A stretch of 64,000 nt of DNA from Methanobacteriota archaeon (GTDB taxonomy: Archaea; Thermoplasmatota; Thermoplasmata; SG8-5; JACRNV01): assembly GCA_016214785.1 (NCBI GenBank), contig JACRNV010000005.1:62001-126000 (forward strand), in the 5' to 3' direction. Both the position numbers and the translations under genes were made by a program. Positions within the stretch are counted from its first letter, which is position 1. Each line of letters starts with the position of its first letter. Below, piece after piece: positions 1-8,371 of the stretch. Below the pieces are notes generated by a model, which saw only the letters and a list, made by a program, of their open reading frames with translations, was not told the DNA's origin and ran no database searches.

Positions 1-37
1 AACTGGCTGAGTACCCAATGTTCTGTACGAGGTAACC

Positions 38-328
38 ATGCGAAACAAATACTTAGTCGGTTACGACATATCGGACGACAAACGGCTTAACAAAGTCTTC
101 ACAATCATGCAGGGATACGGAGAGCGACTTCAGTATTCCGTGTTCATATGCGACCTTTCGCCGAGAGAAAAGGCCACCCTCGAAGCGACCTTGACCGAGC
201 ATATTAATCATACAGAAGATTGCATAATGATGGTTGACCTCGGCAGTGGCGAAGGCGCACTCGCAGAGAAGATTCAATTTATTGGCATACGAAAAACCAT
301 TCCTGAACGGCGGGCGGTGATCGTGTGA
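38..328 (+). CDS. cas2: CRISPR-associated endoribonuclease Cas2
   Basis: 96 aa, starts MRNKYLVGYDISDDKRLNKVF (Cas2 ferredoxin-like N-terminus), ends PERRAVIV; sits just upstream of a CRISPR array. Confidence 0.92.
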   Translation: MRNKYLVGYDISDDKRLNKVFTIMQGYGERLQYSVFICDLSPREKATLEATLTEHINHTEDCIMMVDLGSGEGALAEKIQFIGIRKTIPERRAVIV

Positions 329-351
329 GAGCCAAACTCGCCCGTTCACGG

Positions 352-494
352 CGCCGATGAAAACACCCTGCGACGGCAGGAACCTAAAAGGACCGCCCTC
401 ATCGGTGTCGACAATAGTAAGGCCGTCTAGTTCGAGCGCCTACGTGGCGAAAGCGGTGCGGGTAGGCGCTCGAAGCCCTTTATGCCGTCGGGCA
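352..494 (+). ncRNA. Candidate structured RNA between cas2 and the CRISPR array
   Basis: Nested pairings: CGCCGATGA(352-360)/TCATCGGTG(400-408), CCTGC-GACG-GCAGG (367-380), perfect 13-bp stem TTCGAGCGCCTAC(431-443)/GTAGGCGCTCGAA(462-474), small hairpin TGCC-GTCG-GGCA (483-494). Confidence 0.45.
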
Positions 495-549
495 GAGATG
501 TGACGCAGCAGAATCTTGCACCGTTTACGTCCTCAGGACACGCAGCTCT

Positions 550-561
550 CGAAATATATAT
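550..561 (+). promoter_or_regulatory. Possible BRE/TATA box for CRISPR array transcription
   Basis: CGAAATATATAT about 100 bp upstream of the first repeat, in the leader region. Confidence 0.4.
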
Positions 562-663
562 CATGAGAGTTCCATTAAATTTAATACAGGCATCGCCCAT
601 ATCAACGACGCATAAGACCTCGCAAATCCGATGAAAAAGGTACAAATGCGGGTTTTTGAGGCC

Positions 664-1571
664 GTTTCCACGGATGAAAATCCGTGGCCCCATTGAAGCC
701 CCGCTTCTTTTCGCTTTCCGTGCTGGTCGCCCTAGCGTTTCCACGGATGAAAATCCGTGGCCCCATTGAAGCAAACCCGTTCGGCTGTATTCGACCCTAA
801 CACGGCGTGTTTCCACGGATGAAAATCCGTGGCCCCATTGAAGCCAGGGCACTGCCGCCGGCGCCGGCAATGTCACGTGCAGTTTCCACGGATGAAAATC
901 CGTGGCCCCATTGAAGCCTTGAATTGGAAAGTCATAGTTGGGTAAATGCCATGGTTTCCACGGATGAAAATCCGTGGCCCCATTGAAGCCTGCGCCCCCG
1001 CCGACGAGGGCAGGGAGGAACTGCCCGTTTCCACGGATGAAAATCCGTGGCCCCATTGAAGCGGGCCATCGGCGGGGGCGAGCGCCAAGCCCGACCTGGT
1101 TTCCACGGATGAAAATCCGTGGCCCCATTGAAGCCTGCGGGACGACCAGTCCGCGAGCTTGTCTGGTCGCGTTTCCACGGATGAAAATCCGTGGCCCCAT
1201 TGAAGCTTTGGAAGGTGCCGCCCAACGCCGCCTCCAGGGATGGTTTCCACGGATGAAAATCCGTGGCCCCATTGAAGCACCGGGTTGATGAGCGCGACCG
1301 TCCACTTCAGGACTTCCGTTTCCACGGATGAAAATCCGTGGCCCCATTGAAGCATTATTCGAGGAATAAATATTTCGGCGTGAGATAAAAGTTTCCACGG
1401 ATGAAAATCCGTGGCCCCATTGAAGCTCAGATTGAAATAATCGCAAATGGAAATAAAACAAGTTTCCACGGATGAAAATCCGTGGCCCCATTGAAGCAGG
1501 TGGTAATGGCGGGCTCACTGGGAGCTACCGAGCCCGTTTCCACGGATGAAAATCCGTGGCCCCCATTGTGA
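664..1571 (+). CRISPR. CRISPR array, 13 repeats (last one degenerate), 12 spacers of 35-39 bp
   Basis: 36-bp repeat GTTTCCACGGATGAAAATCCGTGGCCCCATTGAAGC at 664,737,809,882,954,1027,1099,1171,1243,1318,1391,1462 and degenerate copy at 1536; internal palindrome CCACGGAT-GAAA-ATCCGTGG. Confidence 0.98.
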
Positions 1572-1586
1572 ATAGTTGTTTCTATC

Positions 1587-2405
1587 TCAAACAATGAACG
1601 GCCACGCCAGCAGCGCGACCCCCAGCCCGACGCAGTACGGCGCGAACCACCACATGCCGTTCCTCTTGGCGATGAACATCATAGCCTTGAGGCACAGGAA
1701 GCCGACGAGCGCGGCTGCGAGAGCGCCGACGGCCATCGGCAGCAGGTCCGCCCGGGCGAGGGCGCCGATGTCGAATATCTTCAGCGCCGCAGCGCCTATC
1801 ACCGCCGGTATCATCGCGAGGAACGAGAACTTCCCCGCGTCCTCGCGCGAGACGCCCATCAGCGCCGCCGCGCCCACGGTCAGGCCCGAGCGCGAGAGCG
1901 ACGAGAAGACCGAGAGCCCCTGGGCGGCGCCGACTGTTGCGGCCTCCGGCGCTCCCATCTGTCTTTCCTTCGGCTTCGCGAAATAGGTTGTCGCGAGGAA
2001 AATGCCCGTTACGATGAAACCCGCGCCCAGGAACGCCAGCGAGGTGAAGTCCCCGCCGCCGAGGTACCTGTCCAGCAGGAAGCCGATTATCGCCGTCGGA
2101 ATCGACGCGAGGAGTATGAGCCATCCCCAGAGCCGCGCCTTCTTCCCGAAGAGCGCGGCCTTCCTGTTCCCTGGCCTCGTCGCCTCCGAGATGCCGCGCG
2201 CCCAGTCGCCGACTATCGCTACGACATCCTTGCGGAAATAGACGATGACGACGGCCAGCGTCGCGACGTGCAGCACGACGTCGTAGGCGACCGTCCCCTC
2301 GCCCATGTAGAGCTGCGCCAGCGCCAGGTGGCCGCTGCTGCTCAGGGGGAGCCACTCGGTCAGCCCTTGTACGATTCCCAAGACCAGCGCCTGGAAGACT
2401 TCCAT
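1587..2405 (-). CDS. uppP: Undecaprenyl-diphosphatase family (BacA/UppP)
   Basis: MEVFQALVLGIVQGLTEWLPLSSSGHL motif, polytopic membrane protein. Confidence 0.9.
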   Translation of the reverse strand: MEVFQALVLGIVQGLTEWLPLSSSGHLALAQLYMGEGTVAYDVVLHVATLAVVIVYFRKDVVAIVGDWARGISEATRPGNRKAALFGKKARLWGWLILLASIPTAIIGFLLDRYLGGGDFTSLAFLGAGFIVTGIFLATTYFAKPKERQMGAPEAATVGAAQGLSVFSSLSRSGLTVGAAALMGVSREDAGKFSFLAMIPAVIGAAALKIFDIGALARADLLPMAVGALAAALVGFLCLKAMMFIAKRNGMWWFAPYCVGLGVALLAWPFIV

Positions 2406-2408
2406 CGA

Positions 2409-2936
2409 TCACCCTGTCTTCTTCAGAGAGCCGGGATACCTGCGCCTCGCCAGCTCCTCGTACATTCCCTTGAACTTCGTCCACTGGGTCCTGAAATCGT
2501 CGTCTATCTCCCCGACCACCTTCGCCGGGACGCCGACGGCGATGGCCTTCGCTGGAATCTCCTGCTTGTTCTTCACGACCGCGCCCTCGCCGACGACGGC
2601 CCACTCGCCGACGACGGAGTAATCGGAGACGACGGCGCCCATGCCGATGACGGCGAAGTCCCTCACCGTGCAATTGTGGACGATGGCGCCGTGGCCGACT
2701 GTGACCGACTTGCCAATCTCAAGGCGCTCCCCCGGCCTCGCGTGGAGGACGCAGTTGTCCTCGATGGCCGTGCCACGGCCTACTATGATCGTTCCGTAGT
2801 CTCCCCTGACCCGCGCCCCCGGGCCCACGTAGCAGTTCTCGCCCAGGGTGACGTCGCCGATCAAGTCCGCAGTGTCGTGGATGTACGAGCCGCTCCCGGC
2901 CTTTGGCCGCTTGCCCTCGAACTCGTAGGCGGCCAT
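2409..2936 (-). CDS. Gamma-carbonic-anhydrase-like hexapeptide-repeat protein
   Basis: Left-handed beta-helix hexapeptide repeats (GDVTLGENCYVGPGARVRGDYGTIIVG...), 175 aa. Confidence 0.85.
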   Translation of the reverse strand: MAAYEFEGKRPKAGSGSYIHDTADLIGDVTLGENCYVGPGARVRGDYGTIIVGRGTAIEDNCVLHARPGERLEIGKSVTVGHGAIVHNCTVRDFAVIGMGAVVSDYSVVGEWAVVGEGAVVKNKQEIPAKAIAVGVPAKVVGEIDDDFRTQWTKFKGMYEELARRRYPGSLKKTG

Positions 2937-2937
2937 T

Positions 2938-3963
2938 TCAGTACCTCTTGTAGCTCAGGCCCATGTGCGGCACCGTGACGCCCCTTCCCTTTGCGACGCC
3001 CCCGACCCGCTTGGCGGTGGCGCCGTTCGCCCTCAGAATCCTGATTGCCTTGGGCACCTCGCCCTCTGGCAGCACCACCGCGAAGCCCATCCCCATGTTG
3101 AATATCTGGTACATCTCCTCGTCGGTGACGCGCCCCTCCTTCTGCATCCAGTCGAAGATTGCCTGCGGCTCCAGGGGCTCCTCGAACCTGAACTCCACCC
3201 CGTCCTTGAGGCGCACGAGGTTCCTCAGCCCGCCTCCTGTGATGTTGGCCATCCCGTGGACCCGGCACTTCTTCAGCATCTCCAGGACCGGCTTGACGTA
3301 GAGCTTGGTCGGCGTCAAAAGCTCCTCGCCTATGGATCGGTCCAATTCTCTCGGACGAGCCTTCCACGAGAGCCCGGCGAGGTTGACAATCTTCCGCGCA
3401 AGCGTGAGCCCGTTGGAATGGATGCCGCTGCTCTCCAACCCGATGACTGCATCGCCGACCTTTATCTTCGAGCCCGTGACTATATCCTTCTTTTTTACCA
3501 TGCCCAGGCATGTCCCCCCGAGGTCGGCGCCATTGACGAGCTCCGGTACGACGGCGATCTCCCCTCCGATGATGCTGACGTTGGACATCCTCGCTCCCTC
3601 GTTCAAGCCGACGCCTATCTGCCGCGTCCTATCGGAGTCCGGCCTGTCAATCGATATGAAGTCTACGAAGGCCAGGGGTTCCGCGCCGACGCAAATCATG
3701 TCGTTGACGTTCATCGCCATGCAATCGATACCTATGGTGTCCCATTTCTTCATCTCGTTGGCGACGATTATTTTCGTGCCGACGGTGTCCGTACACAGCG
3801 AAAGTGCGTAATCGCCGAAGTCGATCAGGCCCGTGAAGTGCCCGCCGATGTCGAGCATCCTCCCCTTCCCCTTCCTCCTAAATTCGAGGGTCTGGACAAG
3901 GTGAGATATCGCGTTCGACTTCCCGTCTATGTCAACGCCCGCTTTCGCGTAAGTCATCCCCAT
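2938..3963 (-). CDS. purM: Phosphoribosylformylglycinamidine cyclo-ligase
   Basis: MTYAKAGVDIDGKSNAI...CTDTVGTKIIVA...GIDCMAMNVNDMICVGAEPL; start trimmed to MGMTYAK. Confidence 0.9.
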   Translation of the reverse strand: MGMTYAKAGVDIDGKSNAISHLVQTLEFRRKGKGRMLDIGGHFTGLIDFGDYALSLCTDTVGTKIIVANEMKKWDTIGIDCMAMNVNDMICVGAEPLAFVDFISIDRPDSDRTRQIGVGLNEGARMSNVSIIGGEIAVVPELVNGADLGGTCLGMVKKKDIVTGSKIKVGDAVIGLESSGIHSNGLTLARKIVNLAGLSWKARPRELDRSIGEELLTPTKLYVKPVLEMLKKCRVHGMANITGGGLRNLVRLKDGVEFRFEEPLEPQAIFDWMQKEGRVTDEEMYQIFNMGMGFAVVLPEGEVPKAIRILRANGATAKRVGGVAKGRGVTVPHMGLSYKRY

Positions 3964-4038
3964 GTGATCACAGCACCGTATCGGCAATGGGGTAAGAAAA
4001 GGTTGCGGGGGGGATGTTAGAGGATTAACAGCCAAATC

Positions 4039-4078
4039 CTTTCCGTGGGGGTCAAGGGGGATTTCCGCGGAAATCCCC
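4039..4078 (-). repeat. Dispersed hairpin family B, copy 1
   Basis: 22-bp perfect palindrome GGGGATTTCCGCGGAAATCCCC (4057-4078) followed on the minus strand by CTTGACCCCCACGGAAAGGATTT; matches copies at 46031 and 46125. Confidence 0.65.
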
Positions 4079-4125
4079 TTGTGGGGCGCAAGTAATATAT
4101 ATCCGCATCGCGATTCTCCACCGTG

Positions 4126-4866
4126 ATGGGATACATAGCCGCCATAGCGCTCTGCGCGGTCATGGCCGGGCTGGCCTACTGGCGCGGCCTGCTGTCGGGC
4201 GCGGGCTCCGCGGCAGCGCTCGCCGTCGGCATCCTCATCGCCGTATTCGGCGGCCTGGGATGGGTTCTCATCCTCCTGATATTCCTACTTTCCAGCTTCG
4301 CCGCCACGCGCTACCGGTTCGAGGCGAAGAAGGCCATGGGCCTGGAGGAGGGCGCGAGGGGCGAGCGCGGGCCGGCTAACGTCCTGGCCAACGGCGCCGT
4401 TGCCTGCGCGGCGGCGGTCGCGTACTTCTTCTTCCGGCAGTTGGACGCTACGCTTGGAAACATGGCCGTCGTCCTTTTCCTCGTCGCAGTTGCGACCGCC
4501 GCATCGGACACGCTCGCCTCCGAGCTCGGCGTCCTCTCCCCGAAGGCGTACCTCATTACCAACGGGAAACGCGTGCCGCCCGGGACGAACGGCGGCGTCT
4601 CTGGCATGGGGACCGTATGGGCGCTAGTCGCCGCTGCGTATGTCTCTGCGGTGGGCAACATCGTCCTACTTCTGACGGGGGCGATCCAACCGACCGCGAT
4701 GTCCGTCTTCCTCCCAATCCTCTTCGGCTTCGTCGGCTGCCAGGTCGACAGCGTCTTCGGCGCGCTCCTCGAGAACAGGGGGCTCATCTCGAAGCAGACA
4801 AATAATTTATATTCAATCGCGCTAGCCACGCTGATGGCCGCGGTGGTGATGCTGTGCCTGAGATGA
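4126..4866 (+). CDS. DUF92 family membrane protein
   Basis: Polytopic; ASDTLASELGVLS...TNGKRVPPGTNGGVS...GFVGCQVDSVFGALLE is characteristic of the DUF92 family. Confidence 0.85.
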   Translation: MGYIAAIALCAVMAGLAYWRGLLSGAGSAAALAVGILIAVFGGLGWVLILLIFLLSSFAATRYRFEAKKAMGLEEGARGERGPANVLANGAVACAAAVAYFFFRQLDATLGNMAVVLFLVAVATAASDTLASELGVLSPKAYLITNGKRVPPGTNGGVSGMGTVWALVAAAYVSAVGNIVLLLTGAIQPTAMSVFLPILFGFVGCQVDSVFGALLENRGLISKQTNNLYSIALATLMAAVVMLCLR

Positions 4867-6068
4867 AGGCAGTCATGGTCATATGCGACGGCATGGGGGA
4901 CCGCCCGATAGGATCGCTAGGTTACAAGACGCCGCTGCAGACTGCGAAAAAGCCTAATTTTGACCGCGTCGCCAAGGACGGCATGTGCGGTCTCATGTAC
5001 ACCATCGGCCCCGGGATAACTCCGGGAAGCGACACCGCGCACCTTGCTCTGCTGGGCTACGACCCCGTGCCCATCTACACCGGTCGCGGGCCTTTCGAGG
5101 CCATGGGCATCGGCATGGAGGTCAGGCCCGGCGACGTCGCCTTCAGATGCAACTTCGCCACCGTCGACGGGAACAAGGTAATTGACCGTCGGGCCGGTCG
5201 CATCCGCGATGGGACACAAGAGCTCGCCGCCGCCGTCTCCGGCATGGAGATCGAAGGCGTGAAAATTATAGTCAGGGAGGGCGTCGAGCACAGGGGCGTC
5301 CTCATCCTGCGCGGGGAAGGGCTAGATCCGCACGTCGGCGACATCGACCCGCACAAGGAACAGGTGCCAATGCTTGTTTCCAAAGCCCTCAAACCATCTG
5401 CGGAAAAAACTGCAAGGATATTAAATACATTCACAACGGAATCGATGAAAATCCTCTCCGAATCCGACCTGAACAAGGGAAGGGAGAGGCCCGCGAATGC
5501 AATCTTAGCGCGCGGGCCGGGACAGGCGCCGCACATTCCCCAATTCCAGGAGAAGCACGGCATGAAGGGCGCGGTCGTCGTCGGCATCCCGCTCGTCAGG
5601 GGCCTGTGCAGGTTCGCCGGTCTCGAGGTCCGCGACGTGCAGGGCGCGACCGGCTCCATAGACACCAACTTCGAGGGGAAGGCGCGCGCAGTTGCGGCTG
5701 CGCTCAAGACAAATGACTTTGTCCTATTGCATTTCAAGGCCCCCGACGTCTACAGCCACGACCGGAAGCCAGCAGGCAAGGTCAAGGGCGTCCAGGACAT
5801 TGACCGCGCCATCGGCATCATGCTGGAGGAGATTGGAGACGAGGCGGTCATAGCGCTCACCGCCGACCACACGACCCCGTGCGAGGTCGGCGACCATACG
5901 GCGGACCCGGTGCCGCTCGCGATATGGGGGAAGGGGCTGCGCGCAGACGCCGTGAAGAAGTACGACGAGATATCGTGCGCGTCCGGTATGCACAACGGGG
6001 TGCGCGGCGTCGACCTGATACCGCTGCTGAAAGGGTACGCGAACAGGAGCGCGAAGTACGGGGCGTAA
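4863..6068 (+). CDS. apgM: 2,3-bisphosphoglycerate-independent phosphoglycerate mutase (archaeal type)
   Basis: MKAVMVICDGMGDRPI...GPGITPGSDTAHLALLGYDP. Confidence 0.93.
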   Translation: MKAVMVICDGMGDRPIGSLGYKTPLQTAKKPNFDRVAKDGMCGLMYTIGPGITPGSDTAHLALLGYDPVPIYTGRGPFEAMGIGMEVRPGDVAFRCNFATVDGNKVIDRRAGRIRDGTQELAAAVSGMEIEGVKIIVREGVEHRGVLILRGEGLDPHVGDIDPHKEQVPMLVSKALKPSAEKTARILNTFTTESMKILSESDLNKGRERPANAILARGPGQAPHIPQFQEKHGMKGAVVVGIPLVRGLCRFAGLEVRDVQGATGSIDTNFEGKARAVAAALKTNDFVLLHFKAPDVYSHDRKPAGKVKGVQDIDRAIGIMLEEIGDEAVIALTADHTTPCEVGDHTADPVPLAIWGKGLRADAVKKYDEISCASGMHNGVRGVDLIPLLKGYANRSAKYGA

Positions 6069-6093
6069 CTTGGATGGAAAAATTAAAAATATT

Positions 6094-6339
6094 ATGAAAA
6101 ATGAACAACCTCGTTCAAAATTATTCGAGAATATTAAAAGAGATTATTGGTGGCTATCTATTTGCGCAGGCATTATCGCTTTAATTCTATCTGGTATTTA
6201 TTTTATAGGTACATTGCCAGATAGTGATATTCCATCTGAACAAATAAATTATTCCACAGTATATATTTTTACGTCTATACCGACAATGATTGGATTGATG
6301 TTGATTGTCATTGGAATCAGATTAAAATTTACAGAGTGA
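6094..6339 (+). CDS. Small AT-rich hypothetical membrane protein
   Basis: About 81 aa with two predicted hydrophobic segments. Confidence 0.45.
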   Translation: MKNEQPRSKLFENIKRDYWWLSICAGIIALILSGIYFIGTLPDSDIPSEQINYSTVYIFTSIPTMIGLMLIVIGIRLKFTE

Positions 6340-6489
6340 AATATTGATAATGAGTGAAGGATTAGACCTTTTCACTCAGATAGTGGAATTCGACTATTGC
6401 ATTTATCTACGAAGAATTCCACATTAACATTTTTCGTCCGGGTTGATAAGGGAATTCGATTCCCATTATCTTACGCCGGGAGAATGCCC

Positions 6490-6933
6490 TTATTCTTCTT
6501 CCTCTTCCTCCACAGCGCCCCTGAGCCGCCATATGTCGTCGGGCACTTCCTTGTACACGTCCTCTGGCCTTCCCGCCATGGCCGCGCGCTCCTTGTCCTT
6601 CGAGACGTTCACTAGCTCGACTATCCTGTCCTTCTTGAAGAGCCAGTAGTGGATGCGCCATTCCCTCCCATCGTAGAGGGTGGTCTCCTCGCGCTCCGTC
6701 GTCAGGAGCCCCGAGTCCTCGAGCATGTAGAAGGCGTCCCTGTCCTCGGGCTCGAGTATGTTGTCGATGATCCTGTCGCCGTAGCCGAAGAAGTTCAGCA
6801 CGTGCTGGGCCATCCTCCTCGCGTCCTCCTCCTTCAGGCCCTTCCTATCGATAGAGTTCTTTATGGCCCGCGTGAGGTCGTCCACGGTCAGCGTGTTAGC
6901 CACGTTCTTGTCAAGCTTGGTCATTATGCTCAT
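6490..6933 (-). CDS. Conserved archaeal hypothetical protein (DUF6015-like)
   Basis: 147-aa ORF, charged, acidic C-terminus; family name from memory. Confidence 0.6.
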   Translation of the reverse strand: MSIMTKLDKNVANTLTVDDLTRAIKNSIDRKGLKEEDARRMAQHVLNFFGYGDRIIDNILEPEDRDAFYMLEDSGLLTTEREETTLYDGREWRIHYWLFKKDRIVELVNVSKDKERAAMAGRPEDVYKEVPDDIWRLRGAVEEEEEE

Positions 6934-7123
6934 TCTGCCGCCTCGTTTTCGCTATATGCCCGCTAATGATAGTTGTCGGGAGACCTATATTATGTTTTCG
7001 TGCCCCCTGTTCGCAAGGCGCGCACGTCGCACGTTTGAGCTTTCGCGGAAATCCGATGCGAAATTGCCCGCCGCTGCCCGCGGCAGATAAGATAATAATA
7101 ACCGATAACAATGCCGAGCGGAC

Positions 7124-8281
7124 ATGGCATTGGAAAGGATATTCAGGGACGTATCGAAGCTGTCGTTCGACTACATACCAGAAAAATTGGTCCATCGCGA
7201 GGCGGATCTCAAATCGCTCTTCACGATATTCCAGACCGTCGTCAGCCACGACCTCCCGCAGCGCGCGTTCATCACCGGCTCGGTGGGCACAGGGAAGACC
7301 GCGCTCTCGAAGAGGTTCTGCCTCGACTTCAAGGCCTTCGCCTCCGGGAAGGGCAAGCCCGTCGACTTCGTGACCGTGAACTGCCGGCAGCGCAGCACGG
7401 AGAACGCAGCGCTCCTGAAGATACTGATGCACTTCGACTCGAACTTCCCCGACCGAGGATTTTCAACCCCAGAGATGCTCGAGGTCCTGCGCAGGCACCT
7501 GGGGCAGAGGGGGCTGCACCTGTTCGTCGTGCTGGACGAGGCCGACGTCCTGCTGAAGAAGAGCGGCTCGGACCTGGTCTACAGCCTCAGCAGGCTCGAC
7601 GAGGAGAGGCTCTCTCCGAAGGGGCGGCTATCGCTGATCATGATATCGCAGAAGTGGGCGCTAGACATGCTCGACCCCGCGGCGCTGTCCACGTTCAAAC
7701 GGAGCAACACCGTCGAGCTCGGCAAGTACACACAAGGGCAACTCTATGACATCCTCAAGGTGCGGGCAGACCTGGCCGTCCAGCCCGGCGCCGTCGGCGA
7801 CGACGTGCTGGAGCTCATCTCTGACATAGCATCCGAGTGGGGCGACGCGCGCTACGCCATCGAGCTGCTGGAGCGGGCGGGGGTGCTGGCGCAGGAGGCC
7901 GACCAGGACGCCATCGAGGCGGAGCAGGTCCGCGCGGCGAAGGCGGACACCTACTCGGTCGTCACTGAGAGCAAGCTGGAGGCGCTGGAGATGCACGAGC
8001 TCCTCGCGCTACTCGCTGCGGCGAGGGTGCTGAGGAAGGGCGCGTTCACTACCACCGGCGACGTGGAAAAAACATACGCCGCGGCCTGCGAGGAGTACGG
8101 CGAGAAGCCGCGCGGCCACACGCAGTTCTGGGAGTACCTGAACGCCCTGGGCGCGAGCGGCCTGCTGGAGACCAAGGCATCGGGAAAGGGGACGTCGGGA
8201 AGGACGACGGTCATCTCGCTGCCGGACATACCTGCGGGGGAGCTGGCGGCGCAGATAGAGGGGATGCTGGGGAAGAAATAA
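7124..8281 (+). CDS. Orc1/Cdc6-family AAA+ replication initiator-like protein
   Basis: Walker A GSVGTGKTALSKR, Walker B VVLDEADVLL, sensor and C-terminal winged-helix region. Confidence 0.85.
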   Translation: MALERIFRDVSKLSFDYIPEKLVHREADLKSLFTIFQTVVSHDLPQRAFITGSVGTGKTALSKRFCLDFKAFASGKGKPVDFVTVNCRQRSTENAALLKILMHFDSNFPDRGFSTPEMLEVLRRHLGQRGLHLFVVLDEADVLLKKSGSDLVYSLSRLDEERLSPKGRLSLIMISQKWALDMLDPAALSTFKRSNTVELGKYTQGQLYDILKVRADLAVQPGAVGDDVLELISDIASEWGDARYAIELLERAGVLAQEADQDAIEAEQVRAAKADTYSVVTESKLEALEMHELLALLAAARVLRKGAFTTTGDVEKTYAAACEEYGEKPRGHTQFWEYLNALGASGLLETKASGKGTSGRTTVISLPDIPAGELAAQIEGMLGKK

Positions 8282-8371
8282 TTGAGCTTGGAATTGGTAC
8301 AAACCCCTCTAATAGAACTAAAGTTACGATTGACACGGTATATTAAAATAGCTTAACCCAATCACCTTTTC

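Noticed and set aside
3-35. Short + strand reading frame ending LAEYPMFCTR* before cas2
   Set aside because: Position fits the 3-prime end of cas1 but only 10 codons are visible, too little to call
53-349. Minus-strand 98-aa ORF opposite cas2
   Set aside because: Antisense to a clear cas2; no family features
352-494. tracrRNA interpretation of the cas2-array RNA element
   Set aside because: No anti-repeat complementary to GTTTCCACGG...CCATTGAAGC found by eye in 329-663; needs a computed search
427-1518. Long minus-strand ORFs (363, 198, 97 aa) and a + strand ORF across the CRISPR array
   Set aside because: Translations are repeats of ASMGPRIFIRGN / LQWGHGFSSVET / FNGATDFHPWK / FPRMKIRGPIEA, i.e. 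the CRISPR repeat read in different frames
1582-2673. 363-aa minus-strand ORF overlapping uppP and the hexapeptide protein
   Set aside because: Arg/Gly-rich out-of-frame translation typical of GC-rich shadow ORFs; the same applies to many other ORFs in the track (e.g. 8537-9940, 28430-29698, 33729-34730, 37510-38793)
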